Both the position numbers and the translations under genes were made by a program. Below the pieces are notes generated by a model. That model made no database searches, was not told the DNA's origin, and was given only the letters and a program-made list of their open reading frames with translations. Of a stretch of DNA of 64,000 nt, positions 15,438 through 26,478 are shown piece by piece (position 1 is the stretch's first letter; each line of letters starts with the position of its first letter). This stretch comes from Peptococcaceae bacterium (GTDB lineage: Bacteria > Bacillota > Desulfotomaculia > Desulfotomaculales > Desulfocucumaceae): contig JAILZP010000002.1 in NCBI GenBank assembly GCA_023512435.1, positions 1 through 64,000 on the forward strand, given 5' to 3'.

Positions 15438-18400
15438 ATGGGAATCAGCGGATTACCCCCAAAACAGGGTCTTTACGACCCGCGTTTCGAGCACGATGCC
15501 TGTGGCATAGGGTTTGTGGCCGATATCAGGGGTAGAAAGTCCAACCGCATTGTGCGCCAGGCCCTTGACATCCTTGTGAATCTCGACCACCGCGGCGCCA
15601 GGGGGGCCGAGGCAGATACCGGCGACGGGGCCGGGATACTCATGCAGATCCCGCATGCCTTCTTTGAAAAGAATTGCGCAAAGGCGGGCATTCACCTTCC
15701 CCCGGCCGGCGAATACGGCGTGGGTATGCTTTTCCTGCCCCGTGACGATTCCCGGCGGGAAACATGCGAGCGAGCCGTGGAAAGGGTTGTCCGGGAGGAA
15801 GGCCTGCCCTTTTTGGGGTGGCGGACCGTTCCCGTGAACGATTCCGGCCTCGGCAAGACGGCCAGGCAGGCCCGGCCCTTTATCCGGCAGGTGTTTGTCG
15901 GCAGGAATCCTGAGATTAAGGATGAAATGGCCTTCGAGCGCAAACTTTACGTCATCCGCAAACGCCTGGAGAAGGAGGCGAGGCGGTTGTGCATCCTGGA
16001 AGGGGAACTGATCACCTTCTATTTTGCCAGCCTGTCCTCCCGCACCGTTGTTTACAAGGGGATGCTCACCCCGGAACAGTTGAGCGGTTTCTACCTTGAC
16101 TTGAACGACCTGGACATTGAAACCGCCATCGCCCTGGTTCACTCCAGGTTCAGCACCAACACCTTTCCCAGCTGGGAAAGGGCCCACCCGTACCGTTACA
16201 TCATCCATAACGGGGAGATCAACACCCTGCGCGGGAACATCAACTGGATGCACGCCCGCCAGTCGATGTTCCAGTCGGACCTGTTCGGGGAGGACATGGC
16301 CAAAATACTCCCGGTGATTGACCAGGACACCAGCGATTCGGGGATGTTTGACAACTGCATGGAATTCCTGCACCTGGCCGGCCGCTCCCTGCCCCACGTG
16401 GCCATGATGATGATCCCGGAACCCTGGTCGAACCATGAAAGCATGAGCGATGAAAAGAAAGCGTTTTACCAGTACCACAGCTGCCTGATGGAGCCCTGGG
16501 ACGGCCCCGCGGCCATTGCCTTCACAGACGGGAAAATAGTCGGCGCGGTGCTGGACCGGAACGGTCTTCGTCCCTCCCGTTACTACGTGACCAGGGACGG
16601 CCTGATCGTTTTGGCCTCGGAAGTGGGGGTACTGGACATTCCCCCGGAAAACGTGCTGATAAAGGACCGGCTTCGCCCGGGGCGCATGCTGCTGGTGGAC
16701 ACCGTGGAGGGCAGGATTGTTTCCGATGAAGAGCTGAAACACCGCATCGCCACCGATCGCCCCTACCGCCGTTGGCTGGACGAACACCTGGTCAGGCTGG
16801 AGGACCTGCCGCCCGTCCCCGGGGTTCCGGAAAACGGCCGTGAGACCCTGACCCTGCGGCAATCTGTCTTCGGCTACACTTTTGAAGACCTGACCAAAAT
16901 TCTGGAGCCCATGGCCAGAAACGGGGTGGAACCGGTGGGTTCCATGGGCAACGACGCCTCGCTGGCCGTGCTGTCGGAGAGGCCCCAGCTTCTGTACAAT
17001 TATTTTAAGCAGCTGTTTGCCCAGGTCACCAACCCTCCCATAGACGCCATAAGGGAAGAAATTATCGTTTCCTGGGAAACCTCCATCGGTCCCGAAAAAA
17101 ACCTGATCCGGCCGGGTCCGGACAGCTGCCGCCAGATCACCCTGAGGACGCCAATCCTGAGCAACGAAGAACTGGCCAAAATCCGGCACATAGACCGGGA
17201 AGGCTTTAAATCGGCCACCCTGCCCATCTTGTTTAACGCGGCTGAAGGAAGCCGGGGGCTGGAGAAGGCGCTGGAGGATCTTTTCGGTGAAGCTGACCGG
17301 GCCATCGCCGGAGGAAGCAACCTGTTGATCTTGTCGGACCGCGGGGTGTGCGCCGAAAAAGCGGCCATTCCGGCCCTGCTGGCCGTGTCCGGCCTCCATC
17401 ACCACCTGATCCGGGAAGGCACCAGGACCCGGGTGGGCATCCTGCTGGAGTCCGGGGAGCCCCGGGAGGTTCACCACTTCGCGGTATTAATCGGCTACGG
17501 CGCCAGCGCCGTCAATCCCTACCTGGCCTTTGAGTCAATCGAAGGCATGATCGGGAGCGGGATGATCACCGGCCTGACTTATGAAAAGGCGGTGCGGAAC
17601 TACATCAAGGCGGCCACCAAGGGCGTGGTCAAGGTCATGTCCAAGATCGGCATTTCAGCCGTCCAGAGCTACCACGGGGCCCAGATTTTCGAGGCCGTCG
17701 GGATCAACCGGGCGGTTATCGACAGGTACTTCACCTGGACCCCTTCCCGGGTGGGGGGGATCGGCCTTCCCGAAATCGCCCGGGAGGCCGGACTGCGGCA
17801 CCGGCGGGCCTTTTCCAGCCGGGCGGGCCGAGAAAAAGTGCTGGACTCCGGTTCCGCCTACCAGTGGCGGCAGGACGGCGAGAAGCACCTGTACAACCCG
17901 CAAACCATCGTCATGTTGCAGCAGGCCTGCCGGCAGAACGACTACAACCTTTTTAAACAGTATTCCGCCTTGCTTAATGAAACGCAAAAAAAGGTCACGT
18001 TGCGCGGGCTCTTCACCTTTAAGTCAAACCGGCCCCCGGTTCCCCTGGAGGAGGTGGAACCGGTGGAATCCATCTGCCGGCGCTTTAAGACCGGGGCGAT
18101 GTCCTTCGGTTCAATCAGCAAAGAGGCCCATGAAACCCTGGCCGTGGCCATGAACAGGATCGGCGGCAAGAGCAACACCGGCGAGGGCGGAGAAGATCCC
18201 GCCCGCTACATCCCGGACCCCAACGGCGATTCCCGCCGCAGCGCCATCAAGCAGGTGGCGTCGGGCAGGTTCGGCGTTACCAGCCATTACCTGGTCAATT
18301 CGGACGAGATCCAGATCAAGATGGCCCAGGGCGCAAAACCCGGTGAAGGGGGCCAGCTGCCGGGACAGAAGGTTTATCCCTGGATCGCAAAGGTCAGGGG

Positions 18401-20039
18401 CACCACGGCGGGCGTGGGGCTGATCTCCCCCCCTCCCCACCACGACATTTACTCCATTGAGGACCTGGCCGAGCTCATTTACGATCTGAAGAACGCCAAC
18501 CCGGGCGCCAGGATAAACGTCAAGCTGGTTTCCGAGGTGGGAGTGGGCACCATTGCGGCGGGTGTGGCCAAGGGGCGGGCCGATGTGGTGCTGATCAGCG
18601 GGTACGACGGCGGCACCGGGGCCGCTCCCCGCACAAGCATCAGCCACGCCGGCCTTCCATGGGAGCTGGGCGTGGCCGAAACCCACCAGACCCTGGTCCT
18701 GAACGACCTGCGGGACAGGATCGTGGTGGAAACCGACGGCAAGCTGATGACCGGCCGCGACGTGGTCATTGCGGCCCTTTTGGGCGCCGAGGAATACGGT
18801 TTTGCCACGGCTCCCCTGGTGGTTCTGGGCTGTGTCATGATGCGGGTGTGCAACCTGGATACCTGCCCCTGCGGCATAGCCACCCAGAACCCTGAACTGC
18901 GCAGGAATTTCAGGGGAGACCCCCAACACGTGGTCAACTTCATGACCTTTATCGCCCGGGAAGTGCGGGAGATAATGGCCCAGCTGGGCTTTCGCACCGT
19001 AAACGAAATGGTGGGCAGGACGGAAGTGCTGGAAGCGGACCCGGCCGCAGGACACTGGAAGGCCGGGGGACTGGACCTCTCCGCCCTCCTTCACCGGCCG
19101 GAAGTCCCCGAAAGCACCGGCAGGTACTGCCGGGTACAGCAAAATCACGGGCTGGAAAAAACCCTGGACCGGAAGGTGCTTTTGGAAATCTGCCGGCCGG
19201 CCCTGGAACGCAAAGAGCCGGTGGAAGCCAGGCTGCCGATCCGCAATACAAACCGGGCCGTGGGCACCATCCTGGGCCACGAGGTCACCAGGCTGCACGG
19301 CGGGGAAGGACTGCCCGAGGACACGATCCGCCTTTATTTCGAGGGCACCGCCGGGCAGAGTTTCGGCGCCTTCGTTCCCCGGGGGATGACCATGATCCTG
19401 GAAGGCGACGCCAACGACTACTTCGGCAAAGGCCTCTCCGGCGGCAAGCTGGTTGTTTTCCCGCCGGCCGGGTCCGCCTTTGTTCCGGAGGAGAACATCA
19501 TCGTGGGCAACGTGGCCTTCTACGGCGCGACCTCCGGCGAGGCATACGTCCGGGGCGTGGCCGGGGAGCGGTTCTGCGTCAGAAACAGCGGCGTGCGGGC
19601 GGTGGTGGAAGGCGTGGGCGACCACGGGTGCGAGTACATGACCGGGGGCCGGGTGGTGGTCCTGGGCCCCACCGGGAGAAACTTCGCGGCCGGCATGTCG
19701 GGCGGGATCGCCTACGTGCTGGACGAGGACGGGTCCTTCCCCGGGCGCTGCAACCCGGAGATGGTGATCCTGGAAAGGCTGGAAAAGGCCGGTGAAATGA
19801 ACGAAGTGCGAGAAATGATCGAAAGACACTTTTTCTACACGGGAAGCCGGCGGGCCCGGCAGGTTCTGGACAACTGGGCCGGGATGGCGCCGAAGTTCGT
19901 CCGGGTTGTTCCGAAGGACTACAAGCGCATGCTGGAGGCCATTGAGCGGGCGCATGAAACGGGCCTCAGCGGGGACGAAGCGATCATGGTGGCCTTCGAA
20001 GAGAACTTGAAAGACGTCTCCCGGATCAGCGGGAACTAG
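15438..20039 (+). CDS. gltB: Glutamate synthase large subunit
   Basis: 1533 residues, normal for GltB. Order of domains: class II glutamine amidotransferase (about 22-430, nucleophile Cys in HDACGIGF after a 21-residue propeptide), central domain, FMN-binding synthase domain (about 840-1210, with the 3Fe-4S motif [15 protein letters not shown]) and the C-terminal GXGXG beta-helix (about 1270-1500). It forms glutamate from 2-oxoglutarate and glutamine. SD GGAGGTGG precedes ATG 15438. gltD follows after 11 nt. The ANTAR-type leader upstream couples it to the GS genes. Confidence 0.97.
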   Translation: MGISGLPPKQGLYDPRFEHDACGIGFVADIRGRKSNRIVRQALDILVNLDHRGARGAEADTGDGAGILMQIPHAFFEKNCAKAGIHLPPAGEYGVGMLFLPRDDSRRETCERAVERVVREEGLPFLGWRTVPVNDSGLGKTARQARPFIRQVFVGRNPEIKDEMAFERKLYVIRKRLEKEARRLCILEGELITFYFASLSSRTVVYKGMLTPEQLSGFYLDLNDLDIETAIALVHSRFSTNTFPSWERAHPYRYIIHNGEINTLRGNINWMHARQSMFQSDLFGEDMAKILPVIDQDTSDSGMFDNCMEFLHLAGRSLPHVAMMMIPEPWSNHESMSDEKKAFYQYHSCLMEPWDGPAAIAFTDGKIVGAVLDRNGLRPSRYYVTRDGLIVLASEVGVLDIPPENVLIKDRLRPGRMLLVDTVEGRIVSDEELKHRIATDRPYRRWLDEHLVRLEDLPPVPGVPENGRETLTLRQSVFGYTFEDLTKILEPMARNGVEPVGSMGNDASLAVLSERPQLLYNYFKQLFAQVTNPPIDAIREEIIVSWETSIGPEKNLIRPGPDSCRQITLRTPILSNEELAKIRHIDREGFKSATLPILFNAAEGSRGLEKALEDLFGEADRAIAGGSNLLILSDRGVCAEKAAIPALLAVSGLHHHLIREGTRTRVGILLESGEPREVHHFAVLIGYGASAVNPYLAFESIEGMIGSGMITGLTYEKAVRNYIKAATKGVVKVMSKIGISAVQSYHGAQIFEAVGINRAVIDRYFTWTPSRVGGIGLPEIAREAGLRHRRAFSSRAGREKVLDSGSAYQWRQDGEKHLYNPQTIVMLQQACRQNDYNLFKQYSALLNETQKKVTLRGLFTFKSNRPPVPLEEVEPVESICRRFKTGAMSFGSISKEAHETLAVAMNRIGGKSNTGEGGEDPARYIPDPNGDSRRSAIKQVASGRFGVTSHYLVNSDEIQIKMAQGAKPGEGGQLPGQKVYPWIAKVRGTTAGVGLISPPPHHDIYSIEDLAELIYDLKNANPGARINVKLVSEVGVGTIAAGVAKGRADVVLISGYDGGTGAAPRTSISHAGLPWELGVAETHQTLVLNDLRDRIVVETDGKLMTGRDVVIAALLGAEEYGFATAPLVVLGCVMMRVCNLDTCPCGIATQNPELRRNFRGDPQHVVNFMTFIAREVREIMAQLGFRTVNEMVGRTEVLEADPAAGHWKAGGLDLSALLHRPEVPESTGRYCRVQQNHGLEKTLDRKVLLEICRPALERKEPVEARLPIRNTNRAVGTILGHEVTRLHGGEGLPEDTIRLYFEGTAGQSFGAFVPRGMTMILEGDANDYFGKGLSGGKLVVFPPAGSAFVPEENIIVGNVAFYGATSGEAYVRGVAGERFCVRNSGVRAVVEGVGDHGCEYMTGGRVVVLGPTGRNFAAGMSGGIAYVLDEDGSFPGRCNPEMVILERLEKAGEMNEVREMIERHFFYTGSRRARQVLDNWAGMAPKFVRVVPKDYKRMLEAIERAHETGLSGDEAIMVAFEENLKDVSRISGN

Positions 20040-20050
20040 GGGGGAATACC

Positions 20051-21535
20051 GTGGGTAAGCCAACCGGGTTCATGGAATATGAAAGGGAACTCCCTCAGGA
20101 ACGAAGTCCGCTGGAGCGGATCAGGGACTGGAACGAGTTTTACCGCCGCATGCCGGAGGAGGCGTTGAGGACTCAGGCGGCCCGCTGCATGAATTGCGGC
20201 GTGCCCTTCTGTCACAGCGGAATCGTGCTGAACGGGGCCGTCTCGGGCTGTCCCAACCACAACCTGGTTCCGGAGTGGAACGACCTGGTCTACCGGGGCT
20301 TGTGGAAAGAGGCCTTGAACCGCCTGATCAGGACCAACAACTTTCCGGAGTTCACCGGCCGGGTATGCCCCGCCCTTTGCGAGGGCGCCTGCGCCGCCGG
20401 TCTGGCCACGGCGCCGGTGACCGTAAAGAGCATCGAGCGGGCCATTATCGAAAAGGCCTACGAGGAGGGGTGGGTCGTTCCCAGGCCGCCGCTTGAACGC
20501 ACGGGCAAAAAGGTGGCCGTGGTGGGTTCAGGCCCGGCGGGCCTGGCCTGCGCCGACCAGCTCAACAGGGCCGGCCACCTGGTCACTGTTTTTGAGCGCG
20601 CGGACCGGATCGGCGGACTCCTGATGTACGGAATTCCCAACATGAAGCTGGACAAGGCGGTGGTCCGGCGGCGGGTGGACCTGATGGCGGCGGAGGGAGT
20701 GGTCTTCGTGACCGGCGTCGAAGTGGGCAGGGATTATCCCGCCGAAAAGCTCTTGCGGGAGTTCGACGCCGCGGTTCTCTGCTGCGGGGCGGCCAAGCCC
20801 CGGGACCTTCCCGTCGAAGGGCGCGGCCTGAAAGGAATCCATTTCGCCGTGGAATTCCTGGGCGCCAACACCAAGAGCCTTTTGGACGCGAACCTTGGGG
20901 ACGGAAACTTCATTTCCGCCCGGGGCAAGGACGTCATTGTCATCGGCGGCGGCGACACCGGCACCGACTGCGTGGGGACCTCCCTGCGCCACGGGTGCAG
21001 GAGTGTCAACCAGTTTGAAATTATGCCCAGGCCGCCCGCGGAACGCGGTCCCGGCAACCCCTGGCCGCAGTTTCCGAGGGTGTACAAAGTGGATTACGGC
21101 CAGGAGGAGGCGGCCGCCCTTTACGGGCCGGACCCGCGGCACTACTGCGTAACCGCCAAAAAATTCTCCGGCGACGACCGGGGTTGCGTGAAAGAAGTGC
21201 ACACGGTGGAGGTGGAGTGGGTGAGGGACGACCAGGGCCGCCTTTCGCCCAGGGAGGTCCCCGGCACCGGGAAAGTCTGGCCGGCGCAGATGGTGCTGCT
21301 GGCCATGGGATTCACGGGCCCGGAGGACAATCTTCCCGACCTGCTAGGGCTGGAACGCGATGAGCGCTCCAACGTGAAGGCCGGATACGGCAGGTTTGCC
21401 ACCAGCGTGAAGGGGGTTTTCGCCGCCGGGGACATGCGCCGGGGCCAGAGCCTGGTCATCTGGGCCATCAACGAGGGGCGGGGCGCGGCCCGGGAGTGCG
21501 ACCGCTACCTTATGGGATCCACAAGTTTGGATTAG
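20051..21535 (+). CDS. gltD: Glutamate synthase small subunit
   Basis: 494 residues. N-terminal twin 4Fe-4S adrenodoxin-reductase-type domain ([21 protein letters not shown]), FAD site [15 protein letters not shown] and NADPH site [13 protein letters not shown], ending in the typical [18 protein letters not shown]. It feeds electrons from NAD(P)H to GltB. GTG 20051 follows SD AGGGGGG, 11 nt after the gltB stop, so the two are cotranscribed. Confidence 0.96.
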   Translation: MGKPTGFMEYERELPQERSPLERIRDWNEFYRRMPEEALRTQAARCMNCGVPFCHSGIVLNGAVSGCPNHNLVPEWNDLVYRGLWKEALNRLIRTNNFPEFTGRVCPALCEGACAAGLATAPVTVKSIERAIIEKAYEEGWVVPRPPLERTGKKVAVVGSGPAGLACADQLNRAGHLVTVFERADRIGGLLMYGIPNMKLDKAVVRRRVDLMAAEGVVFVTGVEVGRDYPAEKLLREFDAAVLCCGAAKPRDLPVEGRGLKGIHFAVEFLGANTKSLLDANLGDGNFISARGKDVIVIGGGDTGTDCVGTSLRHGCRSVNQFEIMPRPPAERGPGNPWPQFPRVYKVDYGQEEAAALYGPDPRHYCVTAKKFSGDDRGCVKEVHTVEVEWVRDDQGRLSPREVPGTGKVWPAQMVLLAMGFTGPEDNLPDLLGLERDERSNVKAGYGRFATSVKGVFAAGDMRRGQSLVIWAINEGRGAARECDRYLMGSTSLD

Positions 21536-21565
21536 ACAAATAAAAATAATGCTAATGCGCTTCAG

Positions 21566-21590
21566 CCGCCCGCGGGCGGTTTATTTTTTA
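21566..21590 (+). terminator. Terminator of gltBD
   Basis: CCGCCC/GGGCGG hairpin (21566-21579) followed by TTTATTTTTTA. It marks the 3' end of the nitrogen cluster and the switch to AT-rich DNA. Confidence 0.85.
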
Positions 21591-21881
21591 TCCTTCCAAA
21601 CAATTTGAAAAGTTAAGGGAATGTAATAATACATTAATTAATTATAATATACAGAGTATTCCCCATAATGAGGGGTCATTCATGTGCGGATTTGCCTTTT
21701 TTACGCATAAATGGTAGACATAGTTAAAAGCAGATATTATAATAACCAATAGGTATTATAATCCTTTACCAGGCAAGGTGAAAACACAGTAAAGGAGGTG
21801 AACTTTGCTATAAAAATGCCCTGGTGGGCTAAAAATGGGATGCTGTTTTTTTTTACGAAAATAAACCGTGGAGTGATTATA
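21591..21881 (+). other. AT-rich upstream region of the C39-like gene
   Basis: No gene recognised. Several TATAAT-like sequences occur (for example near 21753-21761), as does a strong SD AAAGGAGGTGA ending near 21801. The nearest in-frame ATG (21816) is 15 nt away, so the SD may serve a leader or an N-terminally longer form of the next protein. Composition differs sharply from the flanking GC-rich genes. Confidence 0.4.
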
Positions 21882-22739
21882 ATGAAAAACGACAAAATAA
21901 AGTTATATTCCTTGTTAACTATTATGGTTTTTACTCTGTCTCTTTTGCTTTCGCAAGTTGTTTTTGCTGATAACGCAGGCTTAGGGCCAAATGATAAACA
22001 GAATATACTCGTATTGCCTGAAAGCAAAGAAGGAAAGGCCAAAAAACGCGAAATGGAACTCGACTCTCAAAAATTGATAGATGTTTATTACAATGTAAAA
22101 GAGGGCAAGGCCGAACCAGAAGATTATTGGAACTTATTGAATGAGTTTAAGAAAAAGTGGAAAACTTCAAAGTCAGAAATTAATAAAGACACCCAAAATG
22201 TTGGTATACTTACCGCTAAACAGCTATATGTGTCCGCTTATGAACAATTATATGGCAATTATTGCGGACCAGCATCCGCACAGCAATTTTTAGCCTACAA
22301 AGGTATATCAAGAAATCCCTATGATTTACGTCAATTAACCCAACCTAACCTCGCAGACGATCTTCACACAGACAGTTCTGGCACATCTTTCCCTGGATAC
22401 TGGACAGGTACATTACAAAACTGGACCAGCGGAATTGAGTGGGCATCTTTGTGGGCTCCTTCTGCATCCACACTTCTGGCAAAAACAAAAATTGACGTTG
22501 ATGCAAACTGGCCTTTGATTTATGACACACATATGAATAGCAAGAATGGCTATCTCCCTGGTTATAGTACTTATGATTTCTGGCATTATGTCACTGGTGC
22601 TGGTTACAACGATACATCAGGAAGTGAACAAATTTATTACGTTGATCCAAATAATTTTCGTCAAGGAACATTTGGTGGACATTGGGTTTCTTTAAGCTTA
22701 ATGACCAGTGTTTTAAAAGATAGAGGAATTATTTGGTAA
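21882..22739 (+). CDS. Secreted C39-like cysteine peptidase-fold protein
   Basis: 285 residues. Signal peptide (MKNDKIKLYSLL... to VVFADNAG), helical pro-region, then a papain-like C39 domain: active-site region YGNYCGPASAQQFLAYKG (Cys near residue 125) and HYVTGAGYND ... IYYVDPNN carrying the probable catalytic His and the DP motif of Peptidase_C39_2. ATG 21882 follows SD GTGGAG at 8 nt and gives a clean signal peptide; ATG 21816 would add 22 residues. The gene is AT-rich, unlike its neighbours, suggesting transfer. Substrate unknown; no bacteriocin or ABC exporter is adjacent. Confidence 0.72.
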   Translation: MKNDKIKLYSLLTIMVFTLSLLLSQVVFADNAGLGPNDKQNILVLPESKEGKAKKREMELDSQKLIDVYYNVKEGKAEPEDYWNLLNEFKKKWKTSKSEINKDTQNVGILTAKQLYVSAYEQLYGNYCGPASAQQFLAYKGISRNPYDLRQLTQPNLADDLHTDSSGTSFPGYWTGTLQNWTSGIEWASLWAPSASTLLAKTKIDVDANWPLIYDTHMNSKNGYLPGYSTYDFWHYVTGAGYNDTSGSEQIYYVDPNNFRQGTFGGHWVSLSLMTSVLKDRGIIW

Positions 22740-22756
22740 ATCATGCATTATATGTT

Positions 22757-22803
22757 ACTAGAGGGCAGATGTAGTTATCTGCCCTCTAGTAATTATTAAT
22801 TTT
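22757..22803 (+). terminator. Long hairpin between the two AT-rich genes
   Basis: 14-bp perfect stem (22757-22770 with 22777-22790) followed by AATTATTAATTTTT. Likely terminator of the C39-like gene. Confidence 0.75.
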
Positions 22804-22820
22804 TCAAATTGGAGGAACAT

Positions 22821-23906
22821 ATGAAAAGAATAGTAATAGCTTTCATTATTATTGCTACCTTATCTGGATGCACCAACAAAAAAATAGAAACAGGAGGGGA
22901 TAATATTAAGTTATCTTGTGCCAAGACCAACATTCCAGGATCCCAAATTATATATGCTCCCCAAATTGCCAGCATTGTGGGCATTAATGAAAATGGGCAA
23001 TTACTTGGCTATTTAGAAGGAATATTTAACAGCAGCTTGTATATAATTGATATAGAGGAGCAAAATGCTAAAAAGTTAATTACCGCACACGTGGATAATA
23101 AAATTAAATCTGTTGTTGTAAATAAAAGCAATGTACTGTGGGTCGAAAATAATGACAAATCATGGGTTATTTTTAACATGAATATTCGGGATGGGTCGAT
23201 CATGGAAATTGATAAAGGCGATTATTTTTTGGAAGGTGGCTTAGACTATCCTTATCTATCTCTTTTTAATGGCGATCTTGTATATAATACATCATGCAAA
23301 AACCCAGGAGAGCCAATGATATCACAGATTATATATTATAGTTTAAATAGTGGCATAAAAGAAGTAATTGGGGAGGTGAAGGGAGATAAAACTTATTTGG
23401 CTGCCCCTTCTGTTTATAATGGGAATGTGGTTTGGGACCGTGGTGAGTGGACAAGAGAAATGAAAGCAGAAGTATACCTGTACAACATTCCATCAAAAAA
23501 GCTGACTATGATTTCTGGTTCTCGGAGTGCCGCCACAACGCCAGTGATCTGGGATAAGTATGTAGCCTGGAGCACATATTCGCCCTATAAATCTGAAGTT
23601 AAAAATATAGAAGTATATAATATTGAATCCGGGGAAGTAAAACCAGTAACAAACAACAGTCCCGATTCTCACTTGGAACCCTGGGGTAAAACCATTGGCA
23701 ATGGAATATTAACCTGGAAGCAAAATTTGCCCATGAATAAAATAACTTTATACAATTTAGAAACAGGTGAAATTAAAACTATAAACTCTCCGACATATTA
23801 CCCTGAAATACACGGTAACTGGCTAACATGGACGCCCCTAAAAAATGATGGTGCACGAAAACCTGGTATTTATTTATATAAGATAGAGGCAAATGCAGGT
23901 AATTAG
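22821..23906 (+). CDS. Lipoprotein with beta-propeller-like repeats
   Basis: 361 residues. ATG 22821 follows SD GGAGGA. The signal peptide ends in lipobox LSGC (Cys17), so it is probably membrane-anchored outside the cell. The mature part has recurring short motifs of the type NGxxVW / KYVAWS / NGILTW / GNWLTW with alternating YxYxxxSGE elements, as in TolB/six-bladed propeller proteins. Function not recognised. AT-rich like the preceding gene and probably acquired with it. Confidence 0.7.
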   Translation: MKRIVIAFIIIATLSGCTNKKIETGGDNIKLSCAKTNIPGSQIIYAPQIASIVGINENGQLLGYLEGIFNSSLYIIDIEEQNAKKLITAHVDNKIKSVVVNKSNVLWVENNDKSWVIFNMNIRDGSIMEIDKGDYFLEGGLDYPYLSLFNGDLVYNTSCKNPGEPMISQIIYYSLNSGIKEVIGEVKGDKTYLAAPSVYNGNVVWDRGEWTREMKAEVYLYNIPSKKLTMISGSRSAATTPVIWDKYVAWSTYSPYKSEVKNIEVYNIESGEVKPVTNNSPDSHLEPWGKTIGNGILTWKQNLPMNKITLYNLETGEIKTINSPTYYPEIHGNWLTWTPLKNDGARKPGIYLYKIEANAGN

Positions 23907-24016
23907 ATTAAATAAAAGTTTTGGGCCCTGGGCGCCAGGTGCCGTTTTTTTTGGGTGCGGGCTCTGCGGTTGTGGTAAAATAAAAATTAAATGATAAATA
24001 TCTTAACGGGGTGTTG

Positions 24017-25396
24017 GTGTTGTCATACAAGGTTGCGGTCATCGGGGCGGGGCCCGGTGGATACACGGCCGCCATCAGGGCGGCCCGGCTGGGGGCCCGG
24101 GTGGCCCTGGTGGAAAAGGGAAACGTGGGGGGGACCTGCCTCAACCGGGGCTGCATACCCACCAAGACCCTGGCGGCCGGGGTTTCGGTTCTCCATGCCG
24201 TCCGCCGGGCGGCGGAGTTCGGGATCGGCGCCGGAGAGGTGTCCGTGGACATCGGGCGCATGATGGAACGCAAGAACCGGGTGGTGGCCAGGCTTGTGCA
24301 GGGCGTGGAATTTCTGCTGAAGAAAAACAAGGTCGATTTGATCAGGGGCACCGCCAGGCTGGCCGGGAAGGGCAGGGTGGCGGTGGAGGGGCCGGAAGTC
24401 GCCCGGGAACTGCAGGCCGAAAACATCATCCTGGCCACCGGGACCGAACCGGCCATGAACAGGTCCTTCGGGTACGACGGGGAATCGGTGATCACCTCGG
24501 ACGAGGCGCTGAACCTCGGCGAGGTCCCGCCACGGCTCCTGATCATCGGGGGCGGGGTGATCGGCTGCGAGTTCGCCTGCATTTTTTCCGCCCTGGGGTC
24601 GAAGGTGACGGTGGCGGAGGTAATGCCCGCAATCCTGCCGCTCATGGACAGGGAGGTGTCCCGCCAGGTGCAGGCCCTGCTGAAAAGGCAGGGAATAAAC
24701 ATAAGGGCCGGGGTGAAAGTGCGGGAAATCCAAAAACTGCAGGGTTCGGTGAAGGCCGTCCTGGAAGGCGGGGAGGAAATAGAGGCCGACAGGGTGATCA
24801 TTTCCATCGGCCGGGAGATGAACCTGAAAGGGCTGGGCCTGGAGGAAGCCGGAGCGGCCCTGGGGGACCGGGGCGAAGTGCTGGTCAATGACAGGATGGA
24901 AACCAGCGTGCCGGGGATATACGCCGTGGGCGACATAACCGGGAAGATCCAGCTGGCCCACGTGGCCTCGGCCCAGGGCCTGGCGGCCGCCGACAACATC
25001 ATGGGCCGCGGGAGGATGATGGATTACGGCCTGGTCCCGTCCTGCATCTACACCAGCCCCGAGGTGGGGAGCGTGGGACTGACCAGCCAGGAGGCCGAAG
25101 AAAGGGGGATCAGCGTAGAAACGGGCAAGTTTTCGTTTATTGCCAGCGGCAAGGCCCAGGCCATGGGTGAAACCGACGGCTTCGCCAAGGTCCTGGCGGA
25201 CCCGGACACCGGCCGGATTCTGGGGGTGCATATAGTGGGGCCCCATGCCGCCGACCTGATCGCCGAGGCCGTGGTGGCCATGCGGGCGGGGTTCACCGCC
25301 GAACAGCTGGCGGAAACCATCCACGCCCATCCCACCCTGTCCGAAACCCTCATGGAGGCGGCCGGGGCGGTCCACGGAATGAGCATCAACATGTGA
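24017..25396 (+). CDS. lpdA: Dihydrolipoyl dehydrogenase (E3)
   Basis: 459 residues. FAD-binding VIGAGPGGYTAAIRAA, redox disulfide GGTCLNRGCIPTK, NAD site IGGGVIGCEFA, GIYAVGDITG and C-terminal active-site HAHPTLSE are all present. It reoxidises dihydrolipoyl groups with NAD+. GTG 24017 is well spaced from the SD-like GGGGTG; GTG 24011 and TTG 24020 are alternatives. lipB and a free lipoyl domain gene follow at short spacing; no E1 or E2 gene is in the window. Confidence 0.95.
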   Translation: MLSYKVAVIGAGPGGYTAAIRAARLGARVALVEKGNVGGTCLNRGCIPTKTLAAGVSVLHAVRRAAEFGIGAGEVSVDIGRMMERKNRVVARLVQGVEFLLKKNKVDLIRGTARLAGKGRVAVEGPEVARELQAENIILATGTEPAMNRSFGYDGESVITSDEALNLGEVPPRLLIIGGGVIGCEFACIFSALGSKVTVAEVMPAILPLMDREVSRQVQALLKRQGINIRAGVKVREIQKLQGSVKAVLEGGEEIEADRVIISIGREMNLKGLGLEEAGAALGDRGEVLVNDRMETSVPGIYAVGDITGKIQLAHVASAQGLAAADNIMGRGRMMDYGLVPSCIYTSPEVGSVGLTSQEAEERGISVETGKFSFIASGKAQAMGETDGFAKVLADPDTGRILGVHIVGPHAADLIAEAVVAMRAGFTAEQLAETIHAHPTLSETLMEAAGAVHGMSINM

Positions 25397-25406
25397 GGCG
25401 GCGGCC

Positions 25407-26081
25407 GTGACGAGGGAGTGCCGCGTGTTTTACCTGGGCCGGTGCGGCTACCGGGAGGCGTACCGGCTGCAAAAACGGCTGGTGCGCCGGCGGATCGGCG
25501 GGGAAATTCCCGACACCCTGCTGCTTTTGCAGCACCACCCGGTGATCACCATCGGCCGGAGGGGGAACGGGGGGAACATCCTGGCCGGCGCCGAGGTGTT
25601 GGAACGGGAGGGAATCCGGGTGCACAGGGCCGACCGGGGCGGGGATGTGACCTATCACGGGCCGGGACAGGTGGTGGGGTACCCGGTCCTGGACCTGAAC
25701 CTGCACGGGAAAGACGTGCACCGGGTTATAAACCTGTACGAGGAAGTGATTATCCGGCTGCTGGCCCGTTACGGCCTGGAAGGTTCCCGGCTGTCCGGCC
25801 ATCCCGGCGTCTGGGCGGGCAATGAAAAAATATGCGCCATCGGTATCGGGGTCAGCAACTGGGTGACCTATCACGGTTTTGCCCTCAATGTGAACACAAA
25901 TCTTCAACATTTCAGCTATATCATACCCTGCGGCATTTCAGGCCGCGGGGTGACCTCCATGAGCCGCCTGCTGGGGCGGGAAGTGGATGAATCCAAGGTG
26001 GCCGGAGACCTGGCCGAGGTTTTCGGCCTGGTGTTCCGCCTGGAAATGAAAAGTCATACACTGGGAGAACAATTAATTTGA
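25407..26081 (+). CDS. lipB: Octanoyl-[ACP]:protein N-octanoyltransferase
   Basis: 224 residues. LipB motifs RGGDVTYHGPGQ, the catalytic Lys in GNEKICAIGI and the catalytic Cys in PCGISGRGVTS are present. It transfers octanoate from ACP to lipoyl domains. GTG 25407 starts 10 nt after lpdA. Lipoyl synthase (LipA) is not in the window. Confidence 0.94.
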   Translation: MTRECRVFYLGRCGYREAYRLQKRLVRRRIGGEIPDTLLLLQHHPVITIGRRGNGGNILAGAEVLEREGIRVHRADRGGDVTYHGPGQVVGYPVLDLNLHGKDVHRVINLYEEVIIRLLARYGLEGSRLSGHPGVWAGNEKICAIGIGVSNWVTYHGFALNVNTNLQHFSYIIPCGISGRGVTSMSRLLGREVDESKVAGDLAEVFGLVFRLEMKSHTLGEQLI

Positions 26082-26097
26082 CCGGGAGGGAAACCTG

Positions 26098-26328
26098 GTG
26101 GAAGTAAAACTGCCGTTTTTGGCCGAGGGTGTGGAAAGCTGCACCGTTTCTTTCTGGCATGTATCCGAGGGGGACCACGTGGAGGAAGGCGACGACCTGG
26201 TGGAAATGCAGACCAGCAAGGCCGCTTTCAACGTGCCTTCCCCCTGCGCCGGAACGGTTGCAAGGATACTGGCCGCCGAAGGTGAAGAGGTCAGGGTGGG
26301 AGACGTGCTTTGCATTATTGAGGAGTGA
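26098..26328 (+). CDS. Free-standing lipoyl-domain protein
   Basis: 76 residues making one biotinyl/lipoyl fold only. The lipoylated lysine is in MQTSKAAFNV (about residue 42), closest to the E2 lipoyl domain type rather than biotin carrier (no MKM). It lacks the E2 catalytic and subunit-binding domains. Following lpdA and lipB, it is a probable substrate of both; the enzyme it serves is unknown. GTG start after SD GGGAGG. Confidence 0.85.
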   Translation: MEVKLPFLAEGVESCTVSFWHVSEGDHVEEGDDLVEMQTSKAAFNVPSPCAGTVARILAAEGEEVRVGDVLCIIEE

Positions 26329-26337
26329 ACGCCGGAC

Positions 26338-26431
26338 CGGGGGATTGGGGATTGGGGGCAGGCTTTTACAGGAAAAAATGCCCTGCGCATATGAAAAATG
26401 CTCAATGCCCCAATTCCAAATCCCCGTTTTT
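26338..26431 (+). terminator. Terminator built from inverted heptad repeats
   Basis: G-rich heptads (GGGATTG units, 26338-26358) can pair with a C-rich inverted copy (26407-26426), followed by TTTTT. The long loop contains a smaller hairpin. Confidence 0.55.
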
Positions 26432-26478
26432 ATGTGTTAAAATGTTTCATATGACATGCTGTTATGGGGGAATGATAA

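Noticed and set aside
21591-21881. T-box or tRNA gene upstream of the C39-like gene
   Set aside because: No T-box sequence, no tRNA arms and no TTC-type loop; only AT-rich promoter-like DNA.
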